From contig CM019831.1 in NCBI GenBank assembly GCA_009763385.1, positions 17,200,080-17,264,079 of the forward strand: a stretch of 64,000 nucleotides of DNA, written 5' to 3'. This stretch comes from Coix lacryma-jobi var. lacryma-jobi. Its lineage: Eukaryota; Streptophyta; Magnoliopsida; Poales; Poaceae. This document shows positions 34,086-45,099 of the stretch, piece by piece (the first letter of the stretch is position 1; every line of letters begins with the position of its first letter). Made by a program: the position numbers and the translations under genes. Below the pieces are notes generated by a model that was given only the letters and a program-made list of their open reading frames with translations, did no database searches and had not been told where the DNA came from.

Positions 34086-36663
34086 CTAAAAGGGTGGTCC
34101 GCTATGGAACGGAAAACCTCCAAACTCACCTCGTCCCATCTGAGGATAGCGATCACCACCAAGCTGAAAAGGTGGTCCGCTATGAGACGATGCAGCAAAA
34201 CCTCTTACACGGGGCTCACGACCGTATGGAGCACGACCGGAACCACGCCGGGCACGACCACCACCCTGTGGTCTAGCTGCCTGGGGCCTAGGAACCTGAG
34301 GGGGTGCACCTCCATGCCTAGCCCTCTGCCTCTGAACTCCTTGACCGTGCACACCATGGAGAGGGTGGTGCATGGCACGGTGGTTCAGCTCCAACTCCCT
34401 CCTAGCGTCTCTCTTTCTCCGAAAGCAAAACTCACCTAAGTGACCCGCACGGTGACAGTACTCGCACTCAAACCTCACCACTCTCTTGGGTTGTTGGTTT
34501 GCACGGTTGCGGGGGTTGCACACTCTAGCCGGTTGCTTGCCTTTCGAAAGGGGATCACTAGAGACTTCAGGAAGGGTGTCAAGTGTGTTCCTAAGATGGT
34601 TAGGTTTGGGAACCCACACTTGCTTGTGAGGTGGAGCCTTGGGAGGTTCATCAAGGATTCCATCCTTGGTGATAGGCTTGAGAGGCTCAGGTGGGGTGAT
34701 CTTGATGAGCTTAGGGGTAGTGGAAGGTTTCTCACTAGGGTTCACACCGCTAAACTCACCGATCTTGCCGAAAGAACTAGCACCCTTCCCACCTGAAGCA
34801 AAGCCTACTCCCGGACCGCCAGTTCCCCTCTTGAACTGACTGATCATCATGCCCAACTATGGCTCGCTGTATGACACCCAACTCAAGATGGACCGAAGGT
34901 ATGTGTTTTCCTCCTCGGTTTGCATCTTGGCATGCCGGCAGTTGGCAATCTCTAGCTCCATCCCCATGCATCGCTCACATGGAGCCGAAACAGTGCTAAC
35001 TGAGTTGGCCTTCTCAAACTTAGAAAGCTTGGCATCCTTCTCTGCCAACTCAGTCTGCAAGCCTGGACAAGACTTGCATGCACCCAACAAGGAAGGCCTC
35101 GCCTTCACCTCCTCCAACTCCTTCTTCAAAGAGGGACATTCTTTGCAATCACCCACCAAGTCTAGCCTCGCCTTCAGCTCATCATAAACTTTAATCAAAG
35201 AGGCATACTTGGATTGCAGGGTGGCAAAGTTTGTCATGTGCATCGTGCACTCCTCACACTCCTCCTCATCGGTCACTCTCACCTCAGACCAGGCGACCTC
35301 AAGCTCCTTAAGTGCCTCTGCTAACTTAGCCTTAAAATTGTTTCGCTCTCTAGCACAACGCCTAAGGTTCTTGTCCTGACTGAGCAGCGTGGCAGTCATA
35401 GTCTCGAGCTCGGTAGAAAGACGATCGACAGTGGAAGAAGTAGATACCTCAGAAGATGTGTCATCGTCGTCGTTGCCGAGGTGCTCGTCTGAACGCTTGC
35501 TCGCCTCCTCACCCAAGGCCATGGTGCAGTAGCCATCGGTGGAGTTGCCGAAGAAGCAGAGTCCGTTGAGATGCTCCTTCGTCTTACGCTTGGACTCGTC
35601 GTCGCTGGAGTCATCGTCGGAGCTGCCATCAACGTCGCTAAAGGAGGCGACGAAGGCATGCTTGGAAGCGTCAAAAGCCTTCTCGATTGCCTCCTTGTTG
35701 TAGCCGCCCTTGGTCTTCTTCTTCCCGGCCTTGTACTCGCGCTTGCCCTTGCACCTAAAGTTGTTGTTCTTGTCGGTGGAGACCTTCTTGGGGCAATCCG
35801 CGATGTAGTGATTCAGATCACCACACCCGTAGCAGCCATCCCTGCCACCCCACCTATGGTTCAAGCAGTTGTTGTAGGCACGCGTGAACTTCTGGGTGAC
35901 AAGAGAGAGCTCATCATCGCCCAACACCTCCAACTGCTCCTCTGTGATAGACATCAAGGAAGACATAGCAAAAGCAGTGGAAAAAGTGTCAGCGGAAATA
36001 GTCGATCCAGCCCTGCCTGAGACCAAAGCCATGGTGTGTGAAGAGGGGTTCTTCAGCTTGGCCTGAGTCAGGTGGTCGATCTCGGTGGACTTGAGCTTGT
36101 TGAAAAGCTCATCCACGGTGAGGGTGTCATAGCTTGCAGACTCTATGATGGTCGACACCTTCACCTCCCATACCTTTCGATCTAGGGCATATAGCAACTT
36201 GAGTGCCCTCTCATGATCGTCATAAGGTAGGTTGGGCCGATTGGCACGCATCTTGTTCACAATCGTTTGGAAACGAAAGAACATAGCGTCAATCGTCTCT
36301 CCCTCCAACTGAGTAAAGTTCTCGTACTCCCGCTTGTAAGTCTCAAAGAGTCTGGTCTTGACCTGAGCGGTCCCCTCGTGATAGCTATGAAGCTTCACCC
36401 AGATCTCTCGAGCAGTCTGAAGCTCGGAAATACGTTCGACCTCAGGAAGAGATAGGCTGCCCAAAAGAGCGTTGCGAGCCTTCTTGTTCGTAGTGTGTTG
36501 ATCAATTTGGTGCTGACCAACACGAGCTGCCAAGACCTCGTACTGCTCGTCCTCACAAATTTCCCAAACGGAAGAATCGATGCTATTGAGCACGCATCCG
36601 AATCTTCCAATAGGGGTAGTTGGTGCCATCGAAAAACAGAACCTTGCCATTCCCTCGATCCAT
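34086..36663 (-). pseudogene. Inner Sirevirus gag, broken
   Basis: The likely start is the minus-strand ATG at 36661-36663, just inside the PBS; a frameshift before about 36585 separates it from the main gag frame. The frame then stays open to a TAG at 34857-34859 and continues in the same frame to 34086. Features in order: capsid-type domain (LFETYKREYENFTQLEGETIDAMF is split across residues near 36320), zinc knuckle CYGCGDLNHYIADC (about 35840), Ser/Asp-rich linker, coiled coil (about 35400-34900), and a Gly/Arg-rich tail with a second knuckle-like CEYCHRAGHLGEFC (about 34460). One frameshift and one nonsense codon disable an otherwise full-length gag. Confidence 0.85.
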
Positions 36664-36710
36664 GTCGCCCTGTGGATTCGAAACCGATTAAGGTATGAGA
36701 GATCCTTAAC

Positions 36711-36726
36711 CGACTTCGATACCAAT
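36711..36726 (-). other. Primer-binding site of the inner Sirevirus
   Basis: Minus-strand ATTGGTATCGAAGTCG directly follows the 5' LTR and matches the initiator tRNA-Met type PBS, with a few substitutions towards its 3' side. Confidence 0.85.
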
Positions 36727-38725
36727 TGAAGGACCGGATTGGTGACCAGAGGGGGGGTGAATGGGAGCCTCAAATTTCTTCTCAAGAAATTGACAGCCTC
36801 TGTCCCAGAAAGTCACCCAAAAACAAGGACGTAAGAGAGCGGCTAGTTCACGACCCAATAGGTGGGTGGATACCTTAGGAGATGTCCTAGAGGTACAACG
36901 GAACTACCGGATAAAGCCGATGAGCAAGCACCAAAAGAGCGAGGCAGAACCTGCACTTCAGCAGGATCCCAGACTGTCCGGATTTCTGATCCCGGACTGT
37001 CCGCCGCTGAGTGCTGGACTGTCCGCGCCTGGGGGCCGGACTGTTCGCCGGTCAAAAGCCAGAAAACCAACTGTTCGGAAACAGTTCTGGTCTAGGCCCG
37101 GACTGCTCGCGACCTGGGGTCCGGACTGTCTGCCGGTCAGCTGATCGAGCAAAGTGCTCGCTGCGCTGTTCTGTTCTGGCCGAGCCCCGATGGCCGGACA
37201 GTCCGCCACTGGGGGGCCAGACAGTCCGCCAATGAACAGAGAAGGCAAAAACTGCTCGGGTCGAAAACAAAATTGATTTGATCTCAACCAAATCGAACGG
37301 GGCTGCAACTAAACTTCTCCCAGGTGATCTTCTACGTGTTGGGGAGCTAATCCTAGGAAATCATTGCTCCAAACCAACTCAATCAAGAGATATCAAAAGA
37401 TCACCGAAAAGGGGAAGAAAAGAAGAACGAAAACGATTTTGGCCTGATCTATGTGCTCGTGAGGTTTCGGTGTAAATCCTTCCGTAGAAAGATGACACTC
37501 ACGTCCTAGCACAACTTGATTCAAGCGGAATCGCAAACCATCCCTCAGATTGAAAGAACGAGTCAAAACTCCGGAGGGGAAAAGAGAGAAACGCGAAGAA
37601 CGAAACCAAAACGCGAATTCAACTCCAAATTTAGCAAAATCTCTAACGAGGAGACAAAGGGATTACAGTCCCTTTTCCTGAGAAACAAAATACACAGAGA
37701 AATTGTAACACTCTACGGATCACAAGCAGCTACAGAGAGAGAGACCTAACAGAGGAATTGTAGTGTCTGCGAATGAAAATGACAACTGCTTGGATGGAGA
37801 GGATGGAGGGGCTGCCATCCTTATTTATAGTCCTAATACAAAATACCACTTCTACCCCTAGATACATAGAGCGAACTAGCTAACCCTAGGGGTATTCTAG
37901 TCCAACTCTAAAAGAGCTCCATCCGATGGCCACGCGCCCTGCCATCCTTCGCTTCGCCTCGACGCAAGCTCCAGGATGCCGCCACGTGTCGTCCCGTCGA
38001 CCGTCGCGCCTTCTCACCGCTAGCTTCGCCGCAACGCAAGCCTCGCGGTGCCGCCACGCGTCGACCCGTTCCGCATAGGAACCTCCGCCCGGTTTTGAGG
38101 CCCAAACCGGCAAACCGTCGCGCCTAGGTTTTGAGGCCCAAACCTAGAAACCGTCCACCCCGAGTTTTGAGGCCCAAACTCGGAAACCGTCGGGTAGCTT
38201 TCTGAGGCTCAACTACCGAACCCGCGCCGTAGACGGAGTGTGGTTCGCACACCCCGTTGCCGACACCGATGTCGATGCATGTCCGACCTCCCACCGAGCA
38301 CAACGCCTTCGCCTTCCTCCTTGACTCAGCTGACGGTACTTGCGTCTCCCATGCAAGCCCGTGTCCGACCTCCCGCCAAGTGCCACGATGTCATCGTCTT
38401 CCTCTCGACTTGGCCGATGCCATCGCACATCCTCATGTGCTCTTGCTTGCTGAAGCCAAGTGCCAGCTACCGCAGCTGGTCCTCCAGCCCTCCGGTCCAT
38501 CGATCCAAGCCTCACGTCCGCCCTTCACCACTCCCGGTCCGTCGGCACGACACGTCTCTACTTGACCTTCACCTCGCCATCGACCACTGCCTCCGAGCTC
38601 CACACCTGCACAATCAACATAGCCAAGAACACATGTTGCCACTCACCCTTTCCGGTGAGATTGTTGATCAATCACTCATCACTCAGGGTGGAACCACAAG
38701 GGCACATATCAACCTTGTGTTCGCA
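36727..38725 (-). repeat. 5' LTR of the inner Sirevirus
   Basis: This is the partner of 27121-29096, with scattered substitutions and small indels. It carries the same GGACTGTCC palindrome cluster (36970-37230) and the minus-strand TATA box. Its right end (TTCGCA) meets the GGGGT duplication at 38726. Confidence 0.92.
37822..37829 (-). promoter_or_regulatory. TATA box of the inner Sirevirus 5' LTR
   Basis: TATAAATA on the minus strand lies mid-LTR, oriented towards gag, with the same motif at 28193-28200 in the 3' LTR. It is the expected core promoter for the genomic RNA. Confidence 0.6.
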
Positions 38726-40271
38726 GGGGTGAATTGGGCTAATCTAAAGTTTCTCGCAAGAATTAATACCTACACTAGCCCAACTTCACCCCTTTGTGCC
38801 TAGAAGTGTGTTTTCTCTAATCTACCGCACAAAAGACTTACACCTAGTTCCAATCCTACTCTAGCATGACATTTCTACAAAAGTAACTTGCATGAATTGA
38901 AATGCTCAAAGTAAATGCGTAAGTAAATACAGGAGAGGAAGGCCGTGATGTTTTCCCGAGGTATCGAGGTGTCGGCACCCCCTAGTCCTCGTTGGAGCAC
39001 CTGCACAAGGGTATCACTCCCCCTTGATCCGCGCAAGGATCAAGTGCTCACTACGAGTTGATTCTTCGCCACTCTGGCCCGATGAATCGCCCACAACCGG
39101 TCACAACTTGAGTTGGGTCATCCACATGCTCTCCGGATGATCACCAAGCTCCCAATCACCACTAAACCGTCTAGGTGATGCCGATCACCAAGAGTAACAA
39201 GCTAGAACTCTCACTTGACCAACGCAAGGCCAAAGAGATGGATGGATGCACACTTGCTACTCACAACTCACTAATGCGGTGTCTAATCTCGTGATTAACA
39301 AATCTCACAACCTCACTAGGGCTCTTGTACTCTCTTGCACACTCAAGGATCTTCTCAGCTGATCAAATGGGTAAGAGGCCACAAATGGAGGAGGTGGTGG
39401 AGTATTTATAGCCCCACACACAACCCCCCACGAGGGGTAAAAACAACTGCAAGAAAAGGGGCATCGGACGGTCCGATGCCTGGCATCGGACGGTCCGATG
39501 CCTGGCATCGGACGCGCCAATACCCCGAGTAACGACAACGTGTACTGTTCTGACAGCACACGTCACAGTGGCATCAGACGCTGGCAGCGTCCGATGCCAC
39601 CCCATCAGACACGTCTGATGGCGAAACAACGGTTCTGGAACCTCTCTGCATGGTCATCGGACGCAGCCCTCGGCGCGTCCGATGCGACGCTGAAATCACT
39701 CTCAAGTGAACAGTGTTACCGTTGCGTCTGATGTGCCCCCTCCGGTGCGTCCGATGCAACGGTCCAGACACTGTCACTTCCTCGTGGCATCGGACATGCG
39801 TCCGATGCCAGCAGGGGCAGCGTCCGATGCCCTTCTGAGGGCCGAAACGACTTCGGATTGCGACGCTGCCTTCACGACTTTTGTTCCCCACGACATATAG
39901 GCTATCTCTGAGCTACCTAGAGCTATGAAATACCAAGTGTGCACCACACCTACCTCAATAGACTCACCTAGGTCAAGCTACTCATTCACGCTCCCCTTTA
40001 TAATACGGCCAAAGGAAAAACAAAGACCTAAAACTAATCTAAGTGTCTCTCAACACCAAACGACACTTAGAAATAGCCTATCTCCATCTTCGTCGTCCAT
40101 CCTTTGAAAACCGAATTGATTTCCATCGCTTAGGGGGCATGAAAACCATTTGCCTATATCGTCACCATTATTGTGACCTAACACTCACTGTTTCTGCAAA
40201 ACACACGTTAGTCACAATAATCTTATGTTGTCATCAATCATCGAAACCCACTAGGGGCCTAGATGCTTTCA
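38726..40271 (-). repeat. 5' LTR of the outer Sirevirus, remainder after the nested insertion
   Basis: The sequence GGTGAATTGGGCTAATCTAAA resumes the LTR started at 27090, after the GGGGT duplication. It ends GATGCTTTCA at 40271. It contains two near-palindromic GCATCGGACGGTCCGATGC units (39461-39479 and 39482-39500), more diverged versions up to 39830, and a minus-strand TATA box missing from the other LTR. Confidence 0.9.
39403..39410 (-). promoter_or_regulatory. TATA box of the outer Sirevirus 5' LTR
   Basis: Minus-strand TATAAATA beside the GC-rich palindromic repeats. The corresponding segment is deleted in the 3' LTR, so only this copy retains the promoter. Confidence 0.55.
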
Positions 40272-40276
40272 CACTT

Positions 40277-40558
40277 TTTTCCAAAATAGTGTGGCAAAAA
40301 AGTATAAGTTTTTTTTGGGTACAGCTCACAACAACTCATGAAGCTGTTTTATTCCACCTGTCACAAACGGATAAATTGAGATGAAGCTGAAAATACTAGC
40401 TTTTCACAGCTCACACCCTTATTTGTCTCTCAGCCATACATGAAGTTGTTGCTGAAGTTATTTTGTCAAACACTTTTTTCTGAAACAGCTCAGCTTCACC
40501 TAAAAAATTGCTCATGAAGCTATTTTTAATAAAAAACGGCTTCACTAGCTATTTCGTA
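40277..40558. other. Right part of the MITE-like repeat hit by the outer Sirevirus
   Basis: Motifs such as GGGTACAGCTCACAAC, CTCATGAAGCTG and GGCTTCACTAGCTATTTCG recur here and, in part, at 16377-16420 on the other side of the Sirevirus. This is probably a small hAT- or Harbinger-like element split by the insertion; its exact ends were not resolved. Confidence 0.4.
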
Positions 40559-40824
40559 CTCCCTCCTCCATAAAAGAATGCAATTCTCGCTTGAGGAGTC
40601 AAACATTATAAACTTCGACTCAAATTATATGAAAAATACTAACAATTGTGAGACAAAATAAACACCATTAAATTACTTGTAAAATATATTTCTATAATAA
40701 ATTTATTTTAAAACATAAATGTTAATATTATTTACTATTACTATAATAAACTTGATCAAAGTTGAAATAGTTTAGTCGACACGTTTTTTCATAATTGTAT
40801 TTATTTGATGACGGAGAGAGAGCA
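40559..40824. mobile_element. Stowaway-type MITE, copy 1
   Basis: The left end CTCCCTCCTCCATAAAAGAA and a right end ending ACGGAGAGAGAG are imperfect inverted repeats with TA at the borders. The interior is AT-rich and non-coding. The right boundary is uncertain by a few bases. Confidence 0.75.
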
Positions 40825-40833
40825 GTATATATA

Positions 40834-41069
40834 CTCCCTCCGTCCCAAATTATTTGTCGTTTTCGGTTTCCGTGCCACAAGTTTGACTTGATTTATAGAA
40901 AATACGTGCAATATTTATATCTTTAAATAAATTTGTTAAAAAACTAGATTCAAAGATTTTTCCGATGATACTAATTATGATACTAATCGATGATATTTAT
41001 TATTTATAAAAATTACCGGCATTTGTTTCTTGGGAAGCGAAAACGACAGATATTTTGGGACGGAGAGAG
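40834..41069. mobile_element. Stowaway-type MITE, copy 2
   Basis: CTCCCTCCGTCCCAAATTAT at the left and ATATTTTGGGACGGAGAGAG at the right form a clear terminal inverted repeat extending into TTTGTCGTTTTCG/CGAAAACGACA. TA flanks both ends. It starts about 10 bp after copy 1 and is a different subfamily by internal sequence. Confidence 0.85.
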
Positions 41070-41290
41070 TATGCTTGAACATTTGAAGTGCCTAGCATGC
41101 AACTTGCATGTGGAGCCAGGAGGTGCAACTATGACTGCACATGCGTCACTGCGTGAATGGAAACGTCTGCTAGGTAGCTAGATCGTTGGTTGGCCTGTCG
41201 TAGGCGTAGCCTCGATCGAGCCTGCTCGTACTATATTACAGCGCGGCCAGACCGCCCATAGCCATTGAACGTTGACCTGAGGGCTGCTGC

Positions 41291-41830
41291 TAAGTCTGGA
41301 CGAAAAACTCGAAACTCGCTGCTCGCTCGACTCGCTCGTTAATGGCTCGACTCGAGCTCGACTCGTTTTATAACGAGCCAGCTTGTATTATAACGAGCCA
41401 GCTCGATTTATAACGAGCCAGCTCGAGCTGGCTCGCGAGCTGCTCGTTAGCTCGTATGAGCCAATTAATTGACAAGCCAACAAACTCAAATTAACTATTG
41501 TAGAATATCCAGGCGTGCAACAATGTGGTGGAAATCATATTTATTCTTACGTGTTGTTCACATACAGGTAAGAAGATATAATCATATAAGTGAAATTATG
41601 TTTTTATATGTAAATATTATTCTTTGTTAAATTTACATGTACTTTAAGAAATTGTGTTTTTATGATCTGGCTCGCGAGCCAAATGAGCCAGCTCGAGCTC
41701 TATAACGAGCCGAGCCGAGCTGCTCTTCTAGCTCGTTAGTATAATGAGCCGAGTCAAGCCAGCCTGCTAACGAACCGAGCTATAACGAGCCGAGCTGTAA
41801 CGAGCCGAGCTGGCTCGATACCCACGTCTA
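41291..41830. mobile_element. 540 bp hAT-type element with GAGC-rich subterminal arrays
   Basis: It is flanked by the perfect 8 bp duplication GCTGCTGC (41283-41290 and 41831-41838), as expected for hAT. The termini (TAAGTCTGGAC and, inverted, TAGACGTGGGT) match weakly. Both subterminal regions are packed with variants of ATAACGAGCCAGCTCG and CGAGCCGAGC in both orientations, a probable transposase-binding array. The centre is AT-rich with no transposase ORF. Confidence 0.75.
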
Positions 41831-41869
41831 GCTGCTGCCGCACCGCGTTTCTCGATTTAAGGCCCGACA

Positions 41870-41993
41870 TGCAGGTTCGGCCGGCCTGCTCTGCATCGCC
41901 GCCGCCGCCGTCTGTGGTGGGTGGGTGCTAGCTCGATCTTCTTCCTTCCTGCGTCCCCTCCGATCCTCCGGTGCCCTGCCCAGCCGCCGCGGT
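41870..41993 (+). other. Possible 5' non-coding exon of a plus-strand gene
   Basis: A GC-rich leader-like stretch (CGCCGCCGCCGCCGTC) ends at a consensus splice donor CGCG|GTGAGT, followed by AT-rich, T-rich DNA like an intron. No long ORF is present. It could be an untranslated first exon of a gene to the right, perhaps the kinase at 46837, but nothing in the sequence links the two. Confidence 0.25.
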
Positions 41994-42061
41994 GAGTCCT
42001 TTTTATTTATCTTGTTTCTAATGACTAACTTTAGCTAGCTAGCACACACCAAGTTAAGTAA

Positions 42062-42304
42062 GGCCTTGTTTAGTTGGAGAAATTTTTGGCGAAAAGTTCC
42101 TGTAGTACTTTCGTTGTTATTTGACAAACTTTGTCCAAACATGGACTAACTAGGCTCAAAAGATTCGTCTCGACATGTACATACTAAAAGTACAATTAGT
42201 TAATTTTTTACCTACATTTAATACTCCATGCATGCGTCTAAAAATTCGATGTGACGGTTACTACGTAAAATTTTTTTTGCCCCTTTTGGGAACTGAACGG
42301 GGCC
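42062..42304. mobile_element. Tourist-type MITE (PIF/Harbinger)
   Basis: Starts GGCCTTGTTTAGTT, ends AACTGAACGGGGCC, and is flanked by the 3 bp duplication TAA (42059-42061 and 42305-42307). The internal blocks TTTGTCCAAACATGGACTAA and CTCAAAAGATTCGTCTCG belong to a very abundant Andropogoneae MITE family. It lies in the putative intron after the possible exon at 41870. Confidence 0.9.
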
Positions 42305-43020
42305 TAAGTAAGTAAGTCCTTTAATTTAGGATATACGGAGTACGTACCTTCTTGTTCCTTGTCGTCCTTTTCTATACTAATTTGTTGTGCGACGTACGCT
42401 GTACGCACGTACGTACTTCGCGCTACATTACTACTACGTACTCCTAGCTAGTCGTACGTCGTAGTACCTAGGATAGTTACGATGATGAGCTAGCCCAGTC
42501 CTCGATCGATCGCTTCATCTTCACTTTGGCCTGGCGGCAGCTCCCTGCTGAACCATCCAGGACGACGGCGCCATGGTCGAGCTAGCTAAGCTAGAGAGCA
42601 TCAAGCTAGCTGTGCACGCAGACAGGCTTAATTGCTGGGTGCTCTTCATCTTCTTTCTTCCTGATTGATCCACTCCATCTCGATGAAGCAAAGAGAGAGA
42701 CGAGCTTAGGACGACGGAGCAAGTGATCCAAGTGGGGGTGGGGCTCACGCACGTGGCCGGTGTACTACCTGTCAAAGCTGCCTGTGCTTAATAATAATAA
42801 TTAATTACTCACGGACGGACCCGCCCGCGGCCACACCGACGTTGGGCTCTAGTAGTTCCAAAGGAATCTATACCGTATCAAAACACTTATCAGACCTACT
42901 TTTTTTTTCGACGTTATAAAATTCAAAAGATAACTCGGCAACCTTGGCCTCGCGTGTGACCTCATCTACCACTGCACCCCCACGTCATTTGCGTCTTTAT
43001 CCGATTTTGGTGCCCACATA
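42305..43020. other. Gene-like GC-mixed DNA without a supported ORF
   Basis: This contains GTAC- and CTAG-rich simple sequence (42380-42480) and a mixed-composition stretch (42500-42790) with only short ORFs: 31 codons on the plus strand from the ATG at 42572 and 84 codons on the minus strand. Neither has a recognisable motif. It may be an exon or UTR remnant. Confidence 0.3.
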
Positions 43021-43737
43021 TTATACTAAATCGAGTGTAAATTATTTGTTTGAGACCCTAAACGAATTCAGATCAAAAAGTTGTCAACTACAAAGTTTCA
43101 TAACTTATTGAGATATACAACTCTCATTTTGGTTGTTTCTCCATCCGAGGTCGTTTGAAAAATTCAAATTTTAAATTTGATAAATTTAAACGTACTTTTT
43201 ATTGGCAAAATTAATTCAAATTAAAAGTGTTCAACTACAAAGTTATGAAACTTCGCATAACTACATTTTGTGAACAACATTACTATTGCTTTATCGAACG
43301 AAGATATGACCAAAATAAAAGTTGAAGATCTTGAGAAGTTATACAACTTTGTAGTTGAACACTTTTTAATTTGAATTAATTTACTGCTTCAAATTATGCT
43401 TTGAAGTTGTTATTTTTTTGTTTGCTGAGTGCTAAATTTCAGGCACTCGACAAAGCAGCTCTTTGTCGAGTGTCAAATTTTGGCACTCGGCAAAGAGGGT
43501 CTTCGCTGAGTATCAAATTTTGGCACTTGGCAAAGAGGGTCTTTGCCAAGTGTCAAAGTATCAAATTTCGGCACTCGACAAAGAGGGTCTTTGCCAAGTG
43601 TCAAATTTCAGGCACTCGGCAAAGACCCTCTTTGCCAAGTGTCAAACCTTGGCACTTGGCAAAGAGGGTCTTTGCCGAGTGCCAAAATTTGGCACTCAGC
43701 AAAGCACTTGACACTCGGCAAACTAGATTTGTAGGCT
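43021..43737. mobile_element. CACTA (En/Spm) fragment with TTTGCCGAGTG subterminal repeats
   Basis: From 43436 to 43735 about a dozen copies of TTTGCCGAGTG or its complement CACTCGGCAAA, many degenerate, alternate in orientation about every 20-40 bp. This is the subterminal repeat of a common grass CACTA family. The adjacent 43060-43390 holds AACTACAAAGTT/AACTTTGTAGTT repeats in both orientations, also typical of these elements. No transposase and no clear CACTA terminus were found, so it is a fragment. Confidence 0.7.
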
Positions 43738-43756
43738 CATGATTGAAATAAAAAAC

Positions 43757-44158
43757 TACCACCCTCCATCCTAAATATAGGCCGTGTTAGCTTTTCCCAG
43801 ATACCTACTTTTTTGCTAGTTCAGTTGGTCTAGCTGTTTGTTTTGCACCCTATCGGCCAGAGTTTGAACCCTCTCAGAAGCGCATTTGTTAGTCGGAGGA
43901 GGCACAATTTATCTGTCCATTGAAAAAAATTCTCTCATCTGCCCCATGCCAAAGCACAGGTCTAAGGCCAGCCCGCTCTCACGTGAGATGTGGTGCCGCT
44001 GTGTATGGATGGGGTAGAGGTTCAGAGTTTTCTCAACCTACGTGAGAAGGTCTTCTTCTTAAGCACAATACCTGGATCTATCTTACCCCTGCAGGTCAAT
44101 TTTTTTTATATATATAATCTATATACAAAAGCCAAAACGTTATTGGAACGGAGCAAGT
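43757..44158. mobile_element. Stowaway-like MITE disrupted by a SINE
   Basis: The left edge CTCCATCCTAAATATAGGCC and, inverted, the right edge CTTGCTCCGTTCCAATAACG form an imperfect terminal inverted repeat with TA nearby. The intervening DNA is mostly the SINE at 43815-44107, so the MITE itself is short and was split. Confidence 0.5.
43815..44107 (+). mobile_element. tRNA-derived SINE
   Basis: An A-box-like GCTAGTTCAGTTGGTCTAGC (43815-43834) and a B-box-like AGAGTTTGAACCCT (43859-43872) precede a body ending GGTCTTCTTCTTAAGCACAAT and CTTACCCCTGCAGGTC with a T-run. This resembles the 3' region of the ZmSINE/SbSINE group of Andropogoneae. Target duplications were not identified. Confidence 0.65.
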
Positions 44159-45035
44159 ATTAGTGGTTGCCAGAGAATAGCAAGAGACAAGTTATTGTAA
44201 GGATTTGCCTCTAATTTTTCTGATATATGGCTCGTCTTATAGACAAGTAATTTTCTCTATTATTAATCTTACTCTAATCCTGCTACTGCATATTAATAAA
44301 AAAAGGATATCACTGCATATGGATAGGAAGAAGCGATCTAGTCTGGCTTGGCGCTGCTCCACTTTATATTTTTCAATTTTGCTATTTCTTCAATTCAAAT
44401 GAAGATTGTCAGAGTACCTTATATATTTTGGCCAAGAGGTCCTCGCGCCCTCAGGGTTGTTGAGACTTAATATGTGTCGATGTTTATACATGCGTGATCG
44501 AGCTAGTTTTGTAACACATATTTTGTTTCTCATACTTATTATACCCTACCGATAGATAATCATTTTTAATTTTATATAAAGGTCCTTTGGTACGGCTCAT
44601 AGATTTAGGTACTCTTTTAGGAGACAAAATAGGTCAAATAGAGTCAATGTTTCTGACTTTTTTTTAGAATTTCCATGATTTATTTTTCCAAGCACATCTT
44701 GTAAGGACTAGCATGGAAACTTCTTTGCAATCAGGCTATTCTCTATTTAACTCGTTTTGGAAAACATAACTCTTCGATTATGAAAATTATTATTTTGTTC
44801 ATTTTGCCTATCGTACAGGTTTTAGAAATGATATTCCCACTTCGTTAAAGCATCTCCAAGAGATCTTCTACCACAAAATACATTACATGGTAGTTTCCTC
44901 ACAAACTTAAAAAAAATACCCCTCTCACTCTTTATCATAAGTTTAGAAAACAAAGAAAAATCATCTCTACACCACTCTATCTTTTCCACCCTCAAAAACT
45001 ACCCTTCTCACTCCCTCTTTTAAGAGGCTGCATTA

Positions 45036-45038
<3 letters not shown>
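44159..45038. other. AT-rich intergenic DNA
   Basis: No gene is supported. Near 44846 the motif AAGCATCTCCAAGAGATCTTC resembles the terminus of a widespread MITE group, but I could not find the matching end. The rest is AT-rich, stop-rich DNA. Confidence 0.4.

Positions 45039-45099
<61 letters not shown>

Larger units (their letters stand above)
27121..38725 (-). mobile_element. Inner Sirevirus (Opie/Ji-like Copia) nested in an LTR
   Basis: An 11.6 kb element with LTRs of 1,976 and 1,999 bp is flanked by the perfect duplication GGGGT (27116-27120 and 38726-38730). Minus-strand order is LTR, PBS (tRNA-Met), gag, protease, integrase, RT, RNase H, a long 3' non-coding region with repeated polypurine tracts, LTR. 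Integrase and protease motifs and the CGGACTGTCCG-type LTR palindromes recall the Opie/Ji Sireviruses of maize. It has no env-like ORF. Stops and frameshifts in gag and pol make it non-autonomous. Confidence 0.92.
16747..40271 (-). mobile_element. Outer Sirevirus-type Copia retrotransposon, carrying a nested second Sirevirus
   Basis: A complete minus-strand element is bounded by LTRs and flanked by the 5 bp duplication CACTT (16742-16746 and 40272-40276). From its 5' (right) end it has an LTR, a PBS matching initiator tRNA-Met, gag, protease-integrase-RT-RNase H in Copia order, an env-like region, a polypurine tract and an LTR. The env-like ORF after pol, large gag with zinc knuckles and extra polypurine tracts point to the Sirevirus genus. 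It is interrupted in its 5' LTR by the element at 27121-38725; without that insertion it is about 11.9 kb. Frameshifts, stops and LTR indels show it is old and inactive. Confidence 0.9.

Noticed and set aside
42572..42667. 31-codon plus-strand mini-ORF after the possible 5' exon
   Set aside because: It is short, lacks known motifs, and has no evidence that it is transcribed; not called as a gene.
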